Below are positions 1 through 6,030 of a stretch of DNA of 6,154 nucleotides, one piece after another (position 1 is the stretch's first letter; every line of letters starts with the position of its first letter). A program made the position numbers and the translations under genes. Below the pieces are notes generated by a model. The model did not search any database, was not told the DNA's origin, and was given only the letters and a program-made list of their open reading frames with translations. Source of the stretch: an uncultured Ruminococcus sp. (GTDB lineage Bacteria; Bacillota; Clostridia; Oscillospirales; CAG-382); NCBI GenBank assembly GCA_902783535.1, contig CACZRJ010000165.1, positions 1 to 6,154 of the forward strand, given 5' to 3'.

Positions 1-1082
1 ATCCCTTTTCCGGTGCTTTCCGCGGCCAGCCGCAGCACGGTCTTTTCTCCGCGGATGTCCACGCTGCCGTCGGTCACGATCGCGTGGTCGCCGGCCGTCA
101 TTTTGATCCTTCCGCCGTCGACGGAGACGTTCATGGAAACGTCGATGCCGTCGCCCTTGGAACTGCCGGTCAGGACGCCGCCGGTCATCAGGAAGGTCCC
201 TTTTCCGACCTTCTGCGTCTCCGTGACCTTGACCGCGTCGCCGTCGGCCTTCACGTTGATCGAGCCGCCGCCGATCGTGACGCTCTTCTTGCCCTTGATC
301 CCGCTGCTGGACGCCGTCACTTCGATGCGTCCCGCGAGGATCCGCAGGTCGTCCTTGCTGAAGATGCCGTGCCTGTAGTTTCCGGTGACGGTCAGCTTGC
401 CGTTTCCGTTGATCGTCAGGTCGCATTTCGCGTGGAGTGCGCCGGCGGACCGGCCTTCCATCTCCTCCAGCTCGTCCGCGCCCTTGACGTATCCGGACCC
501 GTTGTCGATGACGAAGTTCTCGGTCCCGTCCTTCAGGATGACGGCCATTTTGTCCGCCTGCGTGCACAGGACGGGGGTATACGATGCGCACGTGATCGTG
601 AAATTGTCGAAGATCAGCCGGACCTTTTCGGTCAGCGGAACGGACACGAGGATCCGCCCTTTGTAATTCCCCTGCAGGATGAAGGTCCCGCCTTTGGAGA
701 CGGCGATCGTTCCGTTCTCCGCTTTGACGGAGGACGCGCCCTTGCCGGAAACGGAAGCGTTCGCTCCGTCGCAGACCACGGTGGCGTCTGCGCTGTCGAC
801 ATTTGTGTCCCGGTCGAACTCGGAGAAAACGGCGGAATCGTATTCTTCCGTCTTCGTCCATTCCTCGGACCAGACGTCTTCCTGTCCGGACGGCTCGCCG
901 GAAACGTCCGGAAGCGAAGGATCGGCCGATGGGCCGGTCTTTGAAGTCTCCGGGGTGCTTGTCCCGGATTCCTCCGGCGCCTTCGGGCCAAGCACGCCCG
1001 TGAAATACAGGGCGGCAAAAGCGCCTCCGACGACCAGCAGGAGGATCACGATGACCAGGATGACGCGCTGCGCATTGCTCAT
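1..1082 (-). CDS. Cthe_2159-type carbohydrate-binding beta-helix protein (partial, C-terminus beyond window)
   Basis: The gene starts at 1082 and is still open at base 1, so the first 360 residues are visible. Residues about 6-27 form one hydrophobic segment (RVILVIVILLLVVGG, then AFAALYF). This is a signal peptide or N-terminal anchor; it has no lipobox cysteine. Residues about 33-80 are a Pro/Ser/Thr/Glu-rich linker. From about residue 90 the protein is Gly/Asp-rich, with short beta-strand repeats such as NGNGKLTVTG, HGIFSKDDLRI (near 225-247), GGGSINVKADGDAVKV and GGVLTGSSKGDGIDV. This pattern is characteristic of the Cthe_2159 family (formerly DUF4353). The Clostridium thermocellum member of that family is a calcium-containing parallel beta-helix that binds cellulose and polygalacturonate. 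The product is therefore probably an extracellular, polysaccharide-binding surface protein; whether it has lyase activity is unknown. A GAAAGG site lies 10 nt before the ATG. It sits 37 nt downstream of the DUF4956 gene, apparently in the same operon. The family call is from residue patterns only. Confidence 0.85.
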   Translation of the reverse strand, partial: MSNAQRVILVIVILLLVVGGAFAALYFTGVLGPKAPEESGTSTPETSKTGPSADPSLPDVSGEPSGQEDVWSEEWTKTEEYDSAVFSEFDRDTNVDSADATVVCDGANASVSGKGASSVKAENGTIAVSKGGTFILQGNYKGRILVSVPLTEKVRLIFDNFTITCASYTPVLCTQADKMAVILKDGTENFVIDNGSGYVKGADELEEMEGRSAGALHAKCDLTINGNGKLTVTGNYRHGIFSKDDLRILAGRIEVTASSSGIKGKKSVTIGGGSINVKADGDAVKVTETQKVGKGTFLMTGGVLTGSSKGDGIDVSMNVSVDGGRIKMTAGDHAIVTDGSVDIRGEKTVLRLAAESTGKG

Positions 1083-1119
1083 ATCAGAAAGACCTTTCGG
1101 AAAAAAGTTGTCCGGTGGA

Positions 1120-1809
1120 TCAGAGTTCGTTCTTCGTGTCGGTCGGACGTCCGCAGAGGACTTCCAGATTGCCGTTCCGCGTACGGATCTCGTCCATCAT
1201 TTTCTTCTCGTCCGCGGGATTCTTCAGAACGATGTCGTAGGTGACTTCGTACAGGCTGCCCATGGCCGTCGTGCGGCTGCGGATGAGTTCGTGTCTGGAG
1301 GTGTATTTCCTGAGGATGTCGTCGAAGACGCCGACGTAGTCGAGCGACTCGGGGATGGTGATCTTGAGTTTCCTTACGACGAAGGACCGGTCGCCGATCT
1401 TCAGCGTCAGGAAGAGGAATTCCAGCAGGATGACGATCGCGCAGAGCAGGATGGCGACGAGGATGTAGCCCGCGCCGCAGGCGTATCCGATCGCACAGGA
1501 AGCGAGCAAGGAAATGATCTCGCGCGCCGTGCCCGGCTGCGAACGGAAGCGGACCAGCGAGAACGCGCCCGCGATCGCGATGCCGGCGCCGAGGTTGTTT
1601 CCGACCAGCATGATGATGACGGACACGACCAGCGGCAGAAGGCAGATGGTCATGACGATGGACTGGTTCGCCGAGTTCTTGTAAAGGAAGAAGAGTCCGA
1701 TCGCGAATCCGAGCAGGACCGCGGCGACGGCGCAGACGGCGAAGGAACCTCCGTCCAGCCCGGACGGGCTGATGACGGACTGGAAGGAAAAGATGTTGGA
1801 TAGGATCAT
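1120..1809 (-). CDS. DUF4956 family membrane protein
   Basis: This 229-aa protein has a hydrophobic N-terminal half and a soluble C-terminal half. Likely membrane segments are at about 22-43, 50-70, 96-110 and 113-137. The stretch GAFSLVRFRSQPGTAREI (81-98) matches the hallmark of DUF4956, in which a Gly-rich membrane segment is followed by a [AS]L[SA]xVRFR motif and an Arg-Glu pair. Residues about 138-229 are predicted cytoplasmic, with alternating strands and helices (KLKITIPES, YEVTYDIVLKN). The biochemical role of the family is not established. The start ATG at 1809 overlaps the stop of the VTC gene (ATGA). The AGGAGG lies inside the VTC coding sequence, so translation of the pair is probably coupled. 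The pairing suggests DUF4956 is the membrane partner of the soluble VTC polymerase, acting as anchor, channel or translocase; this is inference. Confidence 0.88.
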   Translation of the reverse strand: MILSNIFSFQSVISPSGLDGGSFAVCAVAAVLLGFAIGLFFLYKNSANQSIVMTICLLPLVVSVIIMLVGNNLGAGIAIAGAFSLVRFRSQPGTAREIISLLASCAIGYACGAGYILVAILLCAIVILLEFLFLTLKIGDRSFVVRKLKITIPESLDYVGVFDDILRKYTSRHELIRSRTTAMGSLYEVTYDIVLKNPADEKKMMDEIRTRNGNLEVLCGRPTDTKNEL

Positions 1810-2597
1810 AAAGGATGAAAACCTCCTGAGAGTAGTTCGAACAGTTCGGGCTGGGTGTTTTGGCGGAACGCGTTGCCGTATTTGGAGAAGGTCGCCGGCT
1901 TTATCTTATTCTCGTCCAGCGCGTGGCACAGCCAGAGCGGGACGGACCCGTGGACCTTCAGTTCGATGATGCGCATGTTCTGCGGCAGCAGACGTCTGCC
2001 GTCCCGGCCGGACAGGATGCCCGGATCTTCCTCGCGCCAGACGATGTCGCGGTCGACGGTGATCCGGAGTTCCTTGTCCTCGACGCCGCAGACGCTGTCC
2101 CGGTGATATCCGATGTAATATGCGGGGGCGAGTCCGGGATAGAGCTGGAACATCCATCTCACTTCCCGCTCGATCTGGTCTTCCGGCGGCCTGCGGCCGT
2201 CCAGCAGATCCAGCGCGCTCTGCATCGGAAGCAGAAGCCTGCGCTTGTAGACGATCCCCTTGAATTTCTTTTTCAGTTCGACGAACGCCTTCGCGTCCTC
2301 GGAAAGCAGATCATCCTCCGTCCCGTAGGCGCGGAGCCTCAGCTTTTCCTTGTAGGTCGGCTTGTCCAGCGAACGGCGGATGAGACGCCTGTCGGGCGTG
2401 TCGTAATAGACGTTGTTGACGTCGCTCGACGGAAAGATGTCGGGCTGCAGCCGGGAGGCGATGGAGGAGAGGAAGGCCGAAGCCTGCTCGTCGGACGCCA
2501 GATATTTTTTCTCGAACCTGGCGAAATACTCGTTCCCTTTTCCGGTGCTGAGCCCGCTGCCGCCGCCGATCTCGGTGTATTCTTTGTTTTTTGCCAT
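1806..2597 (-). CDS. VTC domain protein, predicted polyphosphate polymerase
   Basis: This 263-aa protein is essentially one VTC domain, the catalytic fold of yeast Vtc4, which makes polyphosphate from ATP inside a tunnel of the triphosphate-tunnel-metalloenzyme type. Visible family motifs, in order, are RFEKKY (27-32), YYDTP (64-68), YKEKLRLR (82-89), FVELKKKFKGIVYKRR (105-120), YHRDS (164-168), LRITVDRD (178-185), IELKVHG (211-217) and KPATFSKYGNAF (233-244). These supply the paired Arg/Lys residues and the acidic metal ligand expected of an active tunnel, so it is predicted to be catalytic. Unlike the yeast protein it has no SPX domain and no membrane segment. The immediately downstream, overlapping DUF4956 gene may supply the membrane part. 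A GAAAGGGG lies 13 nt before the ATG, a rather long spacing. The gene begins 33 nt after the EAL gene. The family call is strong; polyphosphate as the product is inferred from the family. Confidence 0.9.
   Translation of the reverse strand: MAKNKEYTEIGGGSGLSTGKGNEYFARFEKKYLASDEQASAFLSSIASRLQPDIFPSSDVNNVYYDTPDRRLIRRSLDKPTYKEKLRLRAYGTEDDLLSEDAKAFVELKKKFKGIVYKRRLLLPMQSALDLLDGRRPPEDQIEREVRWMFQLYPGLAPAYYIGYHRDSVCGVEDKELRITVDRDIVWREEDPGILSGRDGRRLLPQNMRIIELKVHGSVPLWLCHALDENKIKPATFSKYGNAFRQNTQPELFELLSGGFHPL
1822..1827 (-). promoter_or_regulatory. Ribosome binding site of the DUF4956 gene, inside the VTC gene
   Basis: On the minus strand this reads AGGAGG, 12 nt before the ATG at 1809 and within the last codons of the VTC gene. 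With the ATGA stop/start overlap it suggests translational coupling of the two products. The spacing is longer than the optimum, which would make initiation depend partly on ribosomes finishing the VTC gene. Confidence 0.65.
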
Positions 2598-2630
2598 CTT
2601 CGGTTGATCGCCCCTTTCGGAATACGGCTT

Positions 2631-5000
2631 TTAGGTGATGTCGTTCCGGTAGCGTCCGGACGCGCGGGAGTTGTCCGAAATGAACTGCACGTAGTCGGAC
2701 AGCATGAGCGGTTTGGAATAATGGTAGCCCTGGATGACGTCGCATCCGATCTTCCGGAGCGTCTCCAACTCGTCCCGCGTCTCGACGCCTTCCTGGGTCA
2801 CTTTCATGCCCAGCTTCTTCGCGACGGAAACGATGCTCTGCAGAATGGCGGCGTCTCGGTCGGCCGAGATGCCCTTCTTGATGAAGAAGTAGTCCAGCTT
2901 GATCTCGTCCATGGGCAGTTCCTTCAGGATGTTGTAGGACGAATATCCGGATCCGAAGTCGTCGATCGAGCAGTAGAAGCCGTTCTTGTGCAGCTCGTCG
3001 ATCATCATCTTCAGCATGTCGTAGTTCTCATAGGCGACGCTTTCGGTGAATTCCAGCGTGATGAAATGGTCGCGGATGTTATATTGCTTCTTCAGTTTGA
3101 TATAGAAGTCGAGGAAGTCCGGCTGCGCCGCGGTCACGCGGGAAACGTTGACCGAAACGGGATAGAGCACGGAGCCGTTCTCGATGGACTCGTTGATGTA
3201 TTTCAGAACGGTCTCGAAGATGTAGTGGTCCAGCTTCACGACGAATCCGTTCGCCTCGAACAGCGGCATGAACAGCGCCGGGCTGCGGTATTCGCGCTTC
3301 TCCGGGTCGAACCACCGGATGAGCACTTCGCACCCGTCCGGCTTGTCCTGGCGGATGTTGTATTTCGGCTGATAGACCAGAACGAATTCCCCGTTCGCGA
3401 GCGCGCTGTCCATGCGCATTTCGATGTCGGAGTTCTGCATGTGCGTCGCGCGGATGGATTCGCTGAAGAACTTGTAGGAGAAGGATTCGTAGACGTTCGC
3501 GGAGGTTCTCGCCTCTTCCGCGTTCTCGATCATCTTCTCGATGTCGGTGTAATTGCCCTCGGACGTCTCGTAAACGCCGCCCTCGAGTTCGAGATGCATG
3601 CGGTCCGGCAGCCGTCCCTTGTGGTTGTACGCCAGTCCGGACACCGTCTGCAGACGTCTGGTGAGTCCGTCGCGGTCGCGGTAGTGGAGCAGCAGCAGGA
3701 ACTCGCCGTCCCCCGCGTAGGCGAACATCTCGTCCACCTGCATCATCTTGCTGAAGACGAGCGTCAGGAACTTCAGGCAGTCCTCGTCGGCCTTGATGTT
3801 CTTGAAGGTCTCCTGGATATACTGGAAGTGCCTGATCTCGGAGATGATGACCGCGAAATTCGAATTCGGGTTCTTCGCAAGGATCTTCGGCGCTTCGCGC
3901 ACGAACTTGACGCGGGTCGGGCAGTTCAGGAGCGGATCCGTCAGAGACGCGGTCAGCCGGCGCTGTTCCGCGATCCGTCTGGTCACGAGAACGAAAACGC
4001 CGGTGAAGATCAGCATGGCGAAGACCATGATCAGGATGCCTAAGATGGAGTTGATCAGGACGTAGCTGCCGTGGCAGAGCTTTTCGACCGAATAGAGCGA
4101 AACGATGGACAGTCCGCCGCCGGACTTCGCCGTTCCGATGGAGGCGACGTAGTCTTCGGAATAGACCGTGACCTTGTAGGAGGCGCTGCGCTCGTAGTGC
4201 AGATCGTTCTTCAAAGCGTCGATGACGGCCTTGTCGTTGACCAGATTGGTCAGATAGTCGTAGATGTTGTTGTGGACGGACAGCGTGACGTTCTCGTCCT
4301 TGTGGAAGATGCCGAGCGTCTCCCCTTCGCCGGACGCGAAGACGGACACCATCGCGGCGGACGTGAATTCGTTGCTCGCGTCGTCCTTCCCGGTGAACGC
4401 GGAGAAACTGTCGCCCGGGAAATACAGCACGACGCCGTCCGCGGCGCCGGACGCGACCGGCGCGTAGAACGCGATCGTGTTCGTGTTCCATTCCAGGTCT
4501 GCGACGAGCCCCGCGCAGCGCGCGACGTTCGTTCCGTTCAGTTTGCTGACGCTCTCCCGTTCCAGACTGTAGGGCGTCGCGAACTGACCGTACTCCTTTC
4601 CGTCGGCGAAGAACCGGCAGAAGGCGATGTTTTCGAACGCGCTGTCGTTCCGGAGCGACCGGATGGCCACGCCGACGTCGTTCAGGGAGGAAATGCCGTT
4701 CAGTTTGTTCGCGACCTGCTTGGAAAGGCTGATGCCCTCGGCGATCTGGGCGTCCAGCGTCCGGAGCGTTTCCGCCGTATACAGGTCGGCCTTGGTCGAC
4801 GCCTGATCGCGCAGTTCGGTCAGGTAGTTCTGGTAGATCAGAACGGTCGCGACGAGAAGGACCGCGCTCAAAAGCACCATCAGCGAAATGACGATGGTGT
4901 TCATGCGCGTTTGTCTGTGGTCGATGTCTTTCTGCTGGTAGACCTTCTCCGGTCTACCGGCTTTCTTTTCGTCCTTGTTGTCTTTTCCGTTCTTCTTCAT
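2631..5000 (-). CDS. Membrane-bound c-di-GMP phosphodiesterase (degenerate GGDEF + EAL)
   Basis: This 789-aa protein has a charged N-terminus (1-33), TM1 at about 34-56, a roughly 255-residue extracytoplasmic region (57-312), TM2 at about 313-340, a GGDEF-like domain (about 350-505) and an EAL domain (about 524-775). The external region has the size and position of a double-Cache sensor, but I cannot assign its ligand. The GGDEF domain is degenerate. The signature reads GDGEF (430-434), the entry motif is DPLLNCPTR instead of DPLTGLPNR, and no RxxD inhibitory site precedes it, so cyclase activity is unlikely. The EAL domain keeps the catalytic set: E558 (EVL in place of EAL), N618 (VNVS), E650 (LEFTES), D680-D681 (DDFGSGYSS), K701 (KLD), E737 (QEGVET) and Q757 (QGY). 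It should therefore hydrolyse c-di-GMP to pGpG at the inner membrane face. The Shine-Dalgarno is weak (GAAAG, 6 nt before the ATG), which may keep expression low. Its place upstream of the VTC genes suggests that c-di-GMP signalling is tied to this surface module. Confidence 0.93.
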   Translation of the reverse strand: MKKNGKDNKDEKKAGRPEKVYQQKDIDHRQTRMNTIVISLMVLLSAVLLVATVLIYQNYLTELRDQASTKADLYTAETLRTLDAQIAEGISLSKQVANKLNGISSLNDVGVAIRSLRNDSAFENIAFCRFFADGKEYGQFATPYSLERESVSKLNGTNVARCAGLVADLEWNTNTIAFYAPVASGAADGVVLYFPGDSFSAFTGKDDASNEFTSAAMVSVFASGEGETLGIFHKDENVTLSVHNNIYDYLTNLVNDKAVIDALKNDLHYERSASYKVTVYSEDYVASIGTAKSGGGLSIVSLYSVEKLCHGSYVLINSILGILIMVFAMLIFTGVFVLVTRRIAEQRRLTASLTDPLLNCPTRVKFVREAPKILAKNPNSNFAVIISEIRHFQYIQETFKNIKADEDCLKFLTLVFSKMMQVDEMFAYAGDGEFLLLLHYRDRDGLTRRLQTVSGLAYNHKGRLPDRMHLELEGGVYETSEGNYTDIEKMIENAEEARTSANVYESFSYKFFSESIRATHMQNSDIEMRMDSALANGEFVLVYQPKYNIRQDKPDGCEVLIRWFDPEKREYRSPALFMPLFEANGFVVKLDHYIFETVLKYINESIENGSVLYPVSVNVSRVTAAQPDFLDFYIKLKKQYNIRDHFITLEFTESVAYENYDMLKMMIDELHKNGFYCSIDDFGSGYSSYNILKELPMDEIKLDYFFIKKGISADRDAAILQSIVSVAKKLGMKVTQEGVETRDELETLRKIGCDVIQGYHYSKPLMLSDYVQFISDNSRASGRYRNDIT

Positions 5001-5016
5001 TGTACGCTTTCAACAC

Positions 5017-5032
5017 GGGCTGCGCGCAACCC
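5017..5032 (-). other. Short inverted repeat in the gap before the EAL gene
   Basis: The minus-strand RNA can form a 6-bp stem (GGGTTG with CAGCCC, including one G-U pair) around a CGCG loop, between the small coiled-coil gene and the EAL gene. No run of U follows, so it is not a standard intrinsic terminator. It ends about 16 nt upstream of the EAL start and might slow read-through or affect initiation. It may also be chance in GC-rich DNA. Confidence 0.25.
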
Positions 5033-5043
5033 CCGCATGTTTC

Positions 5044-5280
5044 TTATTTCCCTGATTCGAGCGCTTCCAGTTCCTTCATCTTGACGTGCATCTGGTCGCG
5101 GACTTCTTCGATCTGCTTTGTGAACATGTTGAAGAAATCGACGTCCTTGTCGTTCGGCTCGGTATGCGTCAGGATCGCTTCGACGAGCGCGGCCTGGGAA
5201 CGCGAGCGCTTGCCTTCCAGCTCGGCGATCCTCTTCTTGCATGCCTCGATCTCTTTTTTGAGTTTCATCTTCTTGAACAT
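5044..5280 (-). CDS. Small coiled-coil-like hypothetical protein
   Basis: This 78-aa protein matches no family I recognise. It is highly charged and lacks a signal peptide or membrane segment, so it is probably cytoplasmic. Residues about 1-40 (EIEACKKRIAELEGKRSRSQ and following) and about 52-76 (FTKQIEEVRDQMHVKMKELE) look like two amphipathic helices. They are separated by a polar turn near residues 38-48 (THTEPNDKDVD), which suggests a helical hairpin or a dimerising coiled coil. Coding status is supported by a good AGAGGA site 7 nt before the ATG. It is also supported by the tight fit between the signal peptidase gene (36 nt upstream) and the EAL gene (43 nt downstream). A role as an adaptor or regulator of a neighbouring protein is possible, but nothing in the sequence shows it. 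Confidence 0.75.
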   Translation of the reverse strand: MFKKMKLKKEIEACKKRIAELEGKRSRSQAALVEAILTHTEPNDKDVDFFNMFTKQIEEVRDQMHVKMKELEALESGK

Positions 5281-5287
5281 GGCTTTG

Positions 5288-5293
5288 TCCTCT
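5288..5293 (-). promoter_or_regulatory. Ribosome binding site of the small coiled-coil gene
   Basis: On the minus strand this reads AGAGGA, 7 nt before the ATG at 5280. For so short and unrecognised a reading frame, a well-placed Shine-Dalgarno is one of the main arguments that it is a real gene. Confidence 0.65.
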
Positions 5294-5316
5294 TTTTCTT
5301 TGGATGAATGTCTGGT

Positions 5317-6030
5317 TTATTCTTTTCGCGGCTGTGCGTTTTCCGAGCCGGTCTCCGAACCGTTCTCCGGACCGCTGTCCGCGTTCTGTTTCATTTTTTC
5401 GACTTCTTCCCGGATCTTCCGGTCCATTTCGGCTTCCTTCTGCCTTTCCGCCTCTTCCGCCTTCTTCTTCCTATTCTTTAATATGTCGGGCAGATAGAGC
5501 AGGAACATGAAGATCGCGATGATCGCGAGCGCGCACACCAGTCCGGCCGGCGTCATGAAGAACCGTCCGAACACGGAGATCACGGGCAGGTTCCGCACGT
5601 AGCGCGCGACGATCTTGTCCGCCTTCGCGGTCGTTTCGTCCTTCACGGCGTTGTGGTCGCCCTTCATGACGAATTCGGCGTGGTCCCCGACGATCTCGAT
5701 GACGCGGTGGGTGTTCAGCCCGCCCTGCAGGACCGGATCGTCCGAATGGAAGGTGATGACGTCACCGACCGAAACGTTTTCCGCGGAGACTGGTTCGACG
5801 AGGATATATGACTTTTCCGGGATGGACGGCTCCATGCTGTTTGTATGTACCCACACGGCGGCGCGCCCGAATATGAACGTCGGCTCCCCGCGCAAGCGCT
5901 GCATCAAGACGAGCACGATCGCGACGGCGAGGAGGACGATGACGACCGCCGACAGGACCGTCCGTACGATCTGCCCCTTGGTCTTCTTCGGCTTCGTTTC
6001 CGCCGTCTGATTCCGGTTTGTCGTTGTCAT
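5317..6030 (-). CDS. sipW: Signal peptidase I, SipW/ER-like type (S26B)
   Basis: This is a 237-aa membrane serine peptidase that removes signal peptides outside the cytoplasmic membrane. TM1 is at about 22-43. The catalytic core follows: box B NSMEP with S65, box C-like VGDVITF (88-94), box D THRVIEI with H108, and box E KGDHN with D125. A His where bacterial-type enzymes have Lys places it in the archaeal/ER/SipW class with a Ser-His-Asp site. TM2 is at about 160-180. After it comes a long charged cytoplasmic tail (about 184-237) that is first Lys/Glu-rich and helical, then Gly/Ser/Glu-rich, an extension beyond the minimal enzyme. The start at 6030 is chosen for the GGAGGAA immediately upstream. 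The frame stays open further upstream but only as an Arg/Lys-rich shadow of the acidic repeats in the other frame. In Bacillus, SipW matures TasA and TapA of the biofilm matrix; no such substrate is visible here. The symbol reflects class resemblance, not proven orthology. Confidence 0.9.
   Translation of the reverse strand: MTTTNRNQTAETKPKKTKGQIVRTVLSAVVIVLLAVAIVLVLMQRLRGEPTFIFGRAAVWVHTNSMEPSIPEKSYILVEPVSAENVSVGDVITFHSDDPVLQGGLNTHRVIEIVGDHAEFVMKGDHNAVKDETTAKADKIVARYVRNLPVISVFGRFFMTPAGLVCALAIIAIFMFLLYLPDILKNRKKKAEEAERQKEAEMDRKIREEVEKMKQNADSGPENGSETGSENAQPRKE

Noticed and set aside
84..944. A 286-codon plus-strand open frame over the beta-helix gene
   Set aside because: It is in register with the minus-strand Cthe_2159-like gene, whose Gly/Asp repeat pattern is unmistakable. 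The antisense frame is a by-product of codon bias.
1083..1119. Possible terminator between DUF4956 and the beta-helix gene because of a T-run
   Set aside because: On the minus strand the six Ts are preceded by no stable stem, only a 4-bp CGGA/TCCG match that spans the T-run. The run is upstream of the Shine-Dalgarno and does not look like an intrinsic terminator.
1120..1803. The plus-strand frame 679-1803 running antisense across the DUF4956 gene
   Set aside because: The translation is a low-complexity Asp/Arg/Glu-rich sequence, typical of antisense to a hydrophobic membrane protein. The minus strand carries the VRFR family motif and a proper start.
1860..4043. A 727-codon open frame on the plus strand, antisense to the VTC and EAL genes
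   Set aside because: It is in codon register with the two minus-strand genes, which happen to share a frame and almost never use TTA, CTA or TCA, so antisense stops are missing. The translation resembles no family, while the minus-strand proteins carry clear catalytic motifs.
3079..4491. A 470-codon minus-strand open frame inside the EAL gene in another frame
   Set aside because: The translation is extremely Arg/His-rich and lacks domain features. It is an out-of-frame shadow of the 789-aa protein.
4998..5035. A promoter-like TTGCGC ... TACAAT arrangement before the EAL gene
   Set aside because: The TACAAT overlaps the ATG itself, so a transcript would start inside the coding sequence. The spacing is 19 and the -35 match is poor. 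It is probably chance.
4071..5084. A 337-codon plus-strand open frame antisense to the N-terminal half of the EAL gene
   Set aside because: Same cause: it is the in-register antisense shadow of a GC-rich gene. The translation has no recognisable domain.
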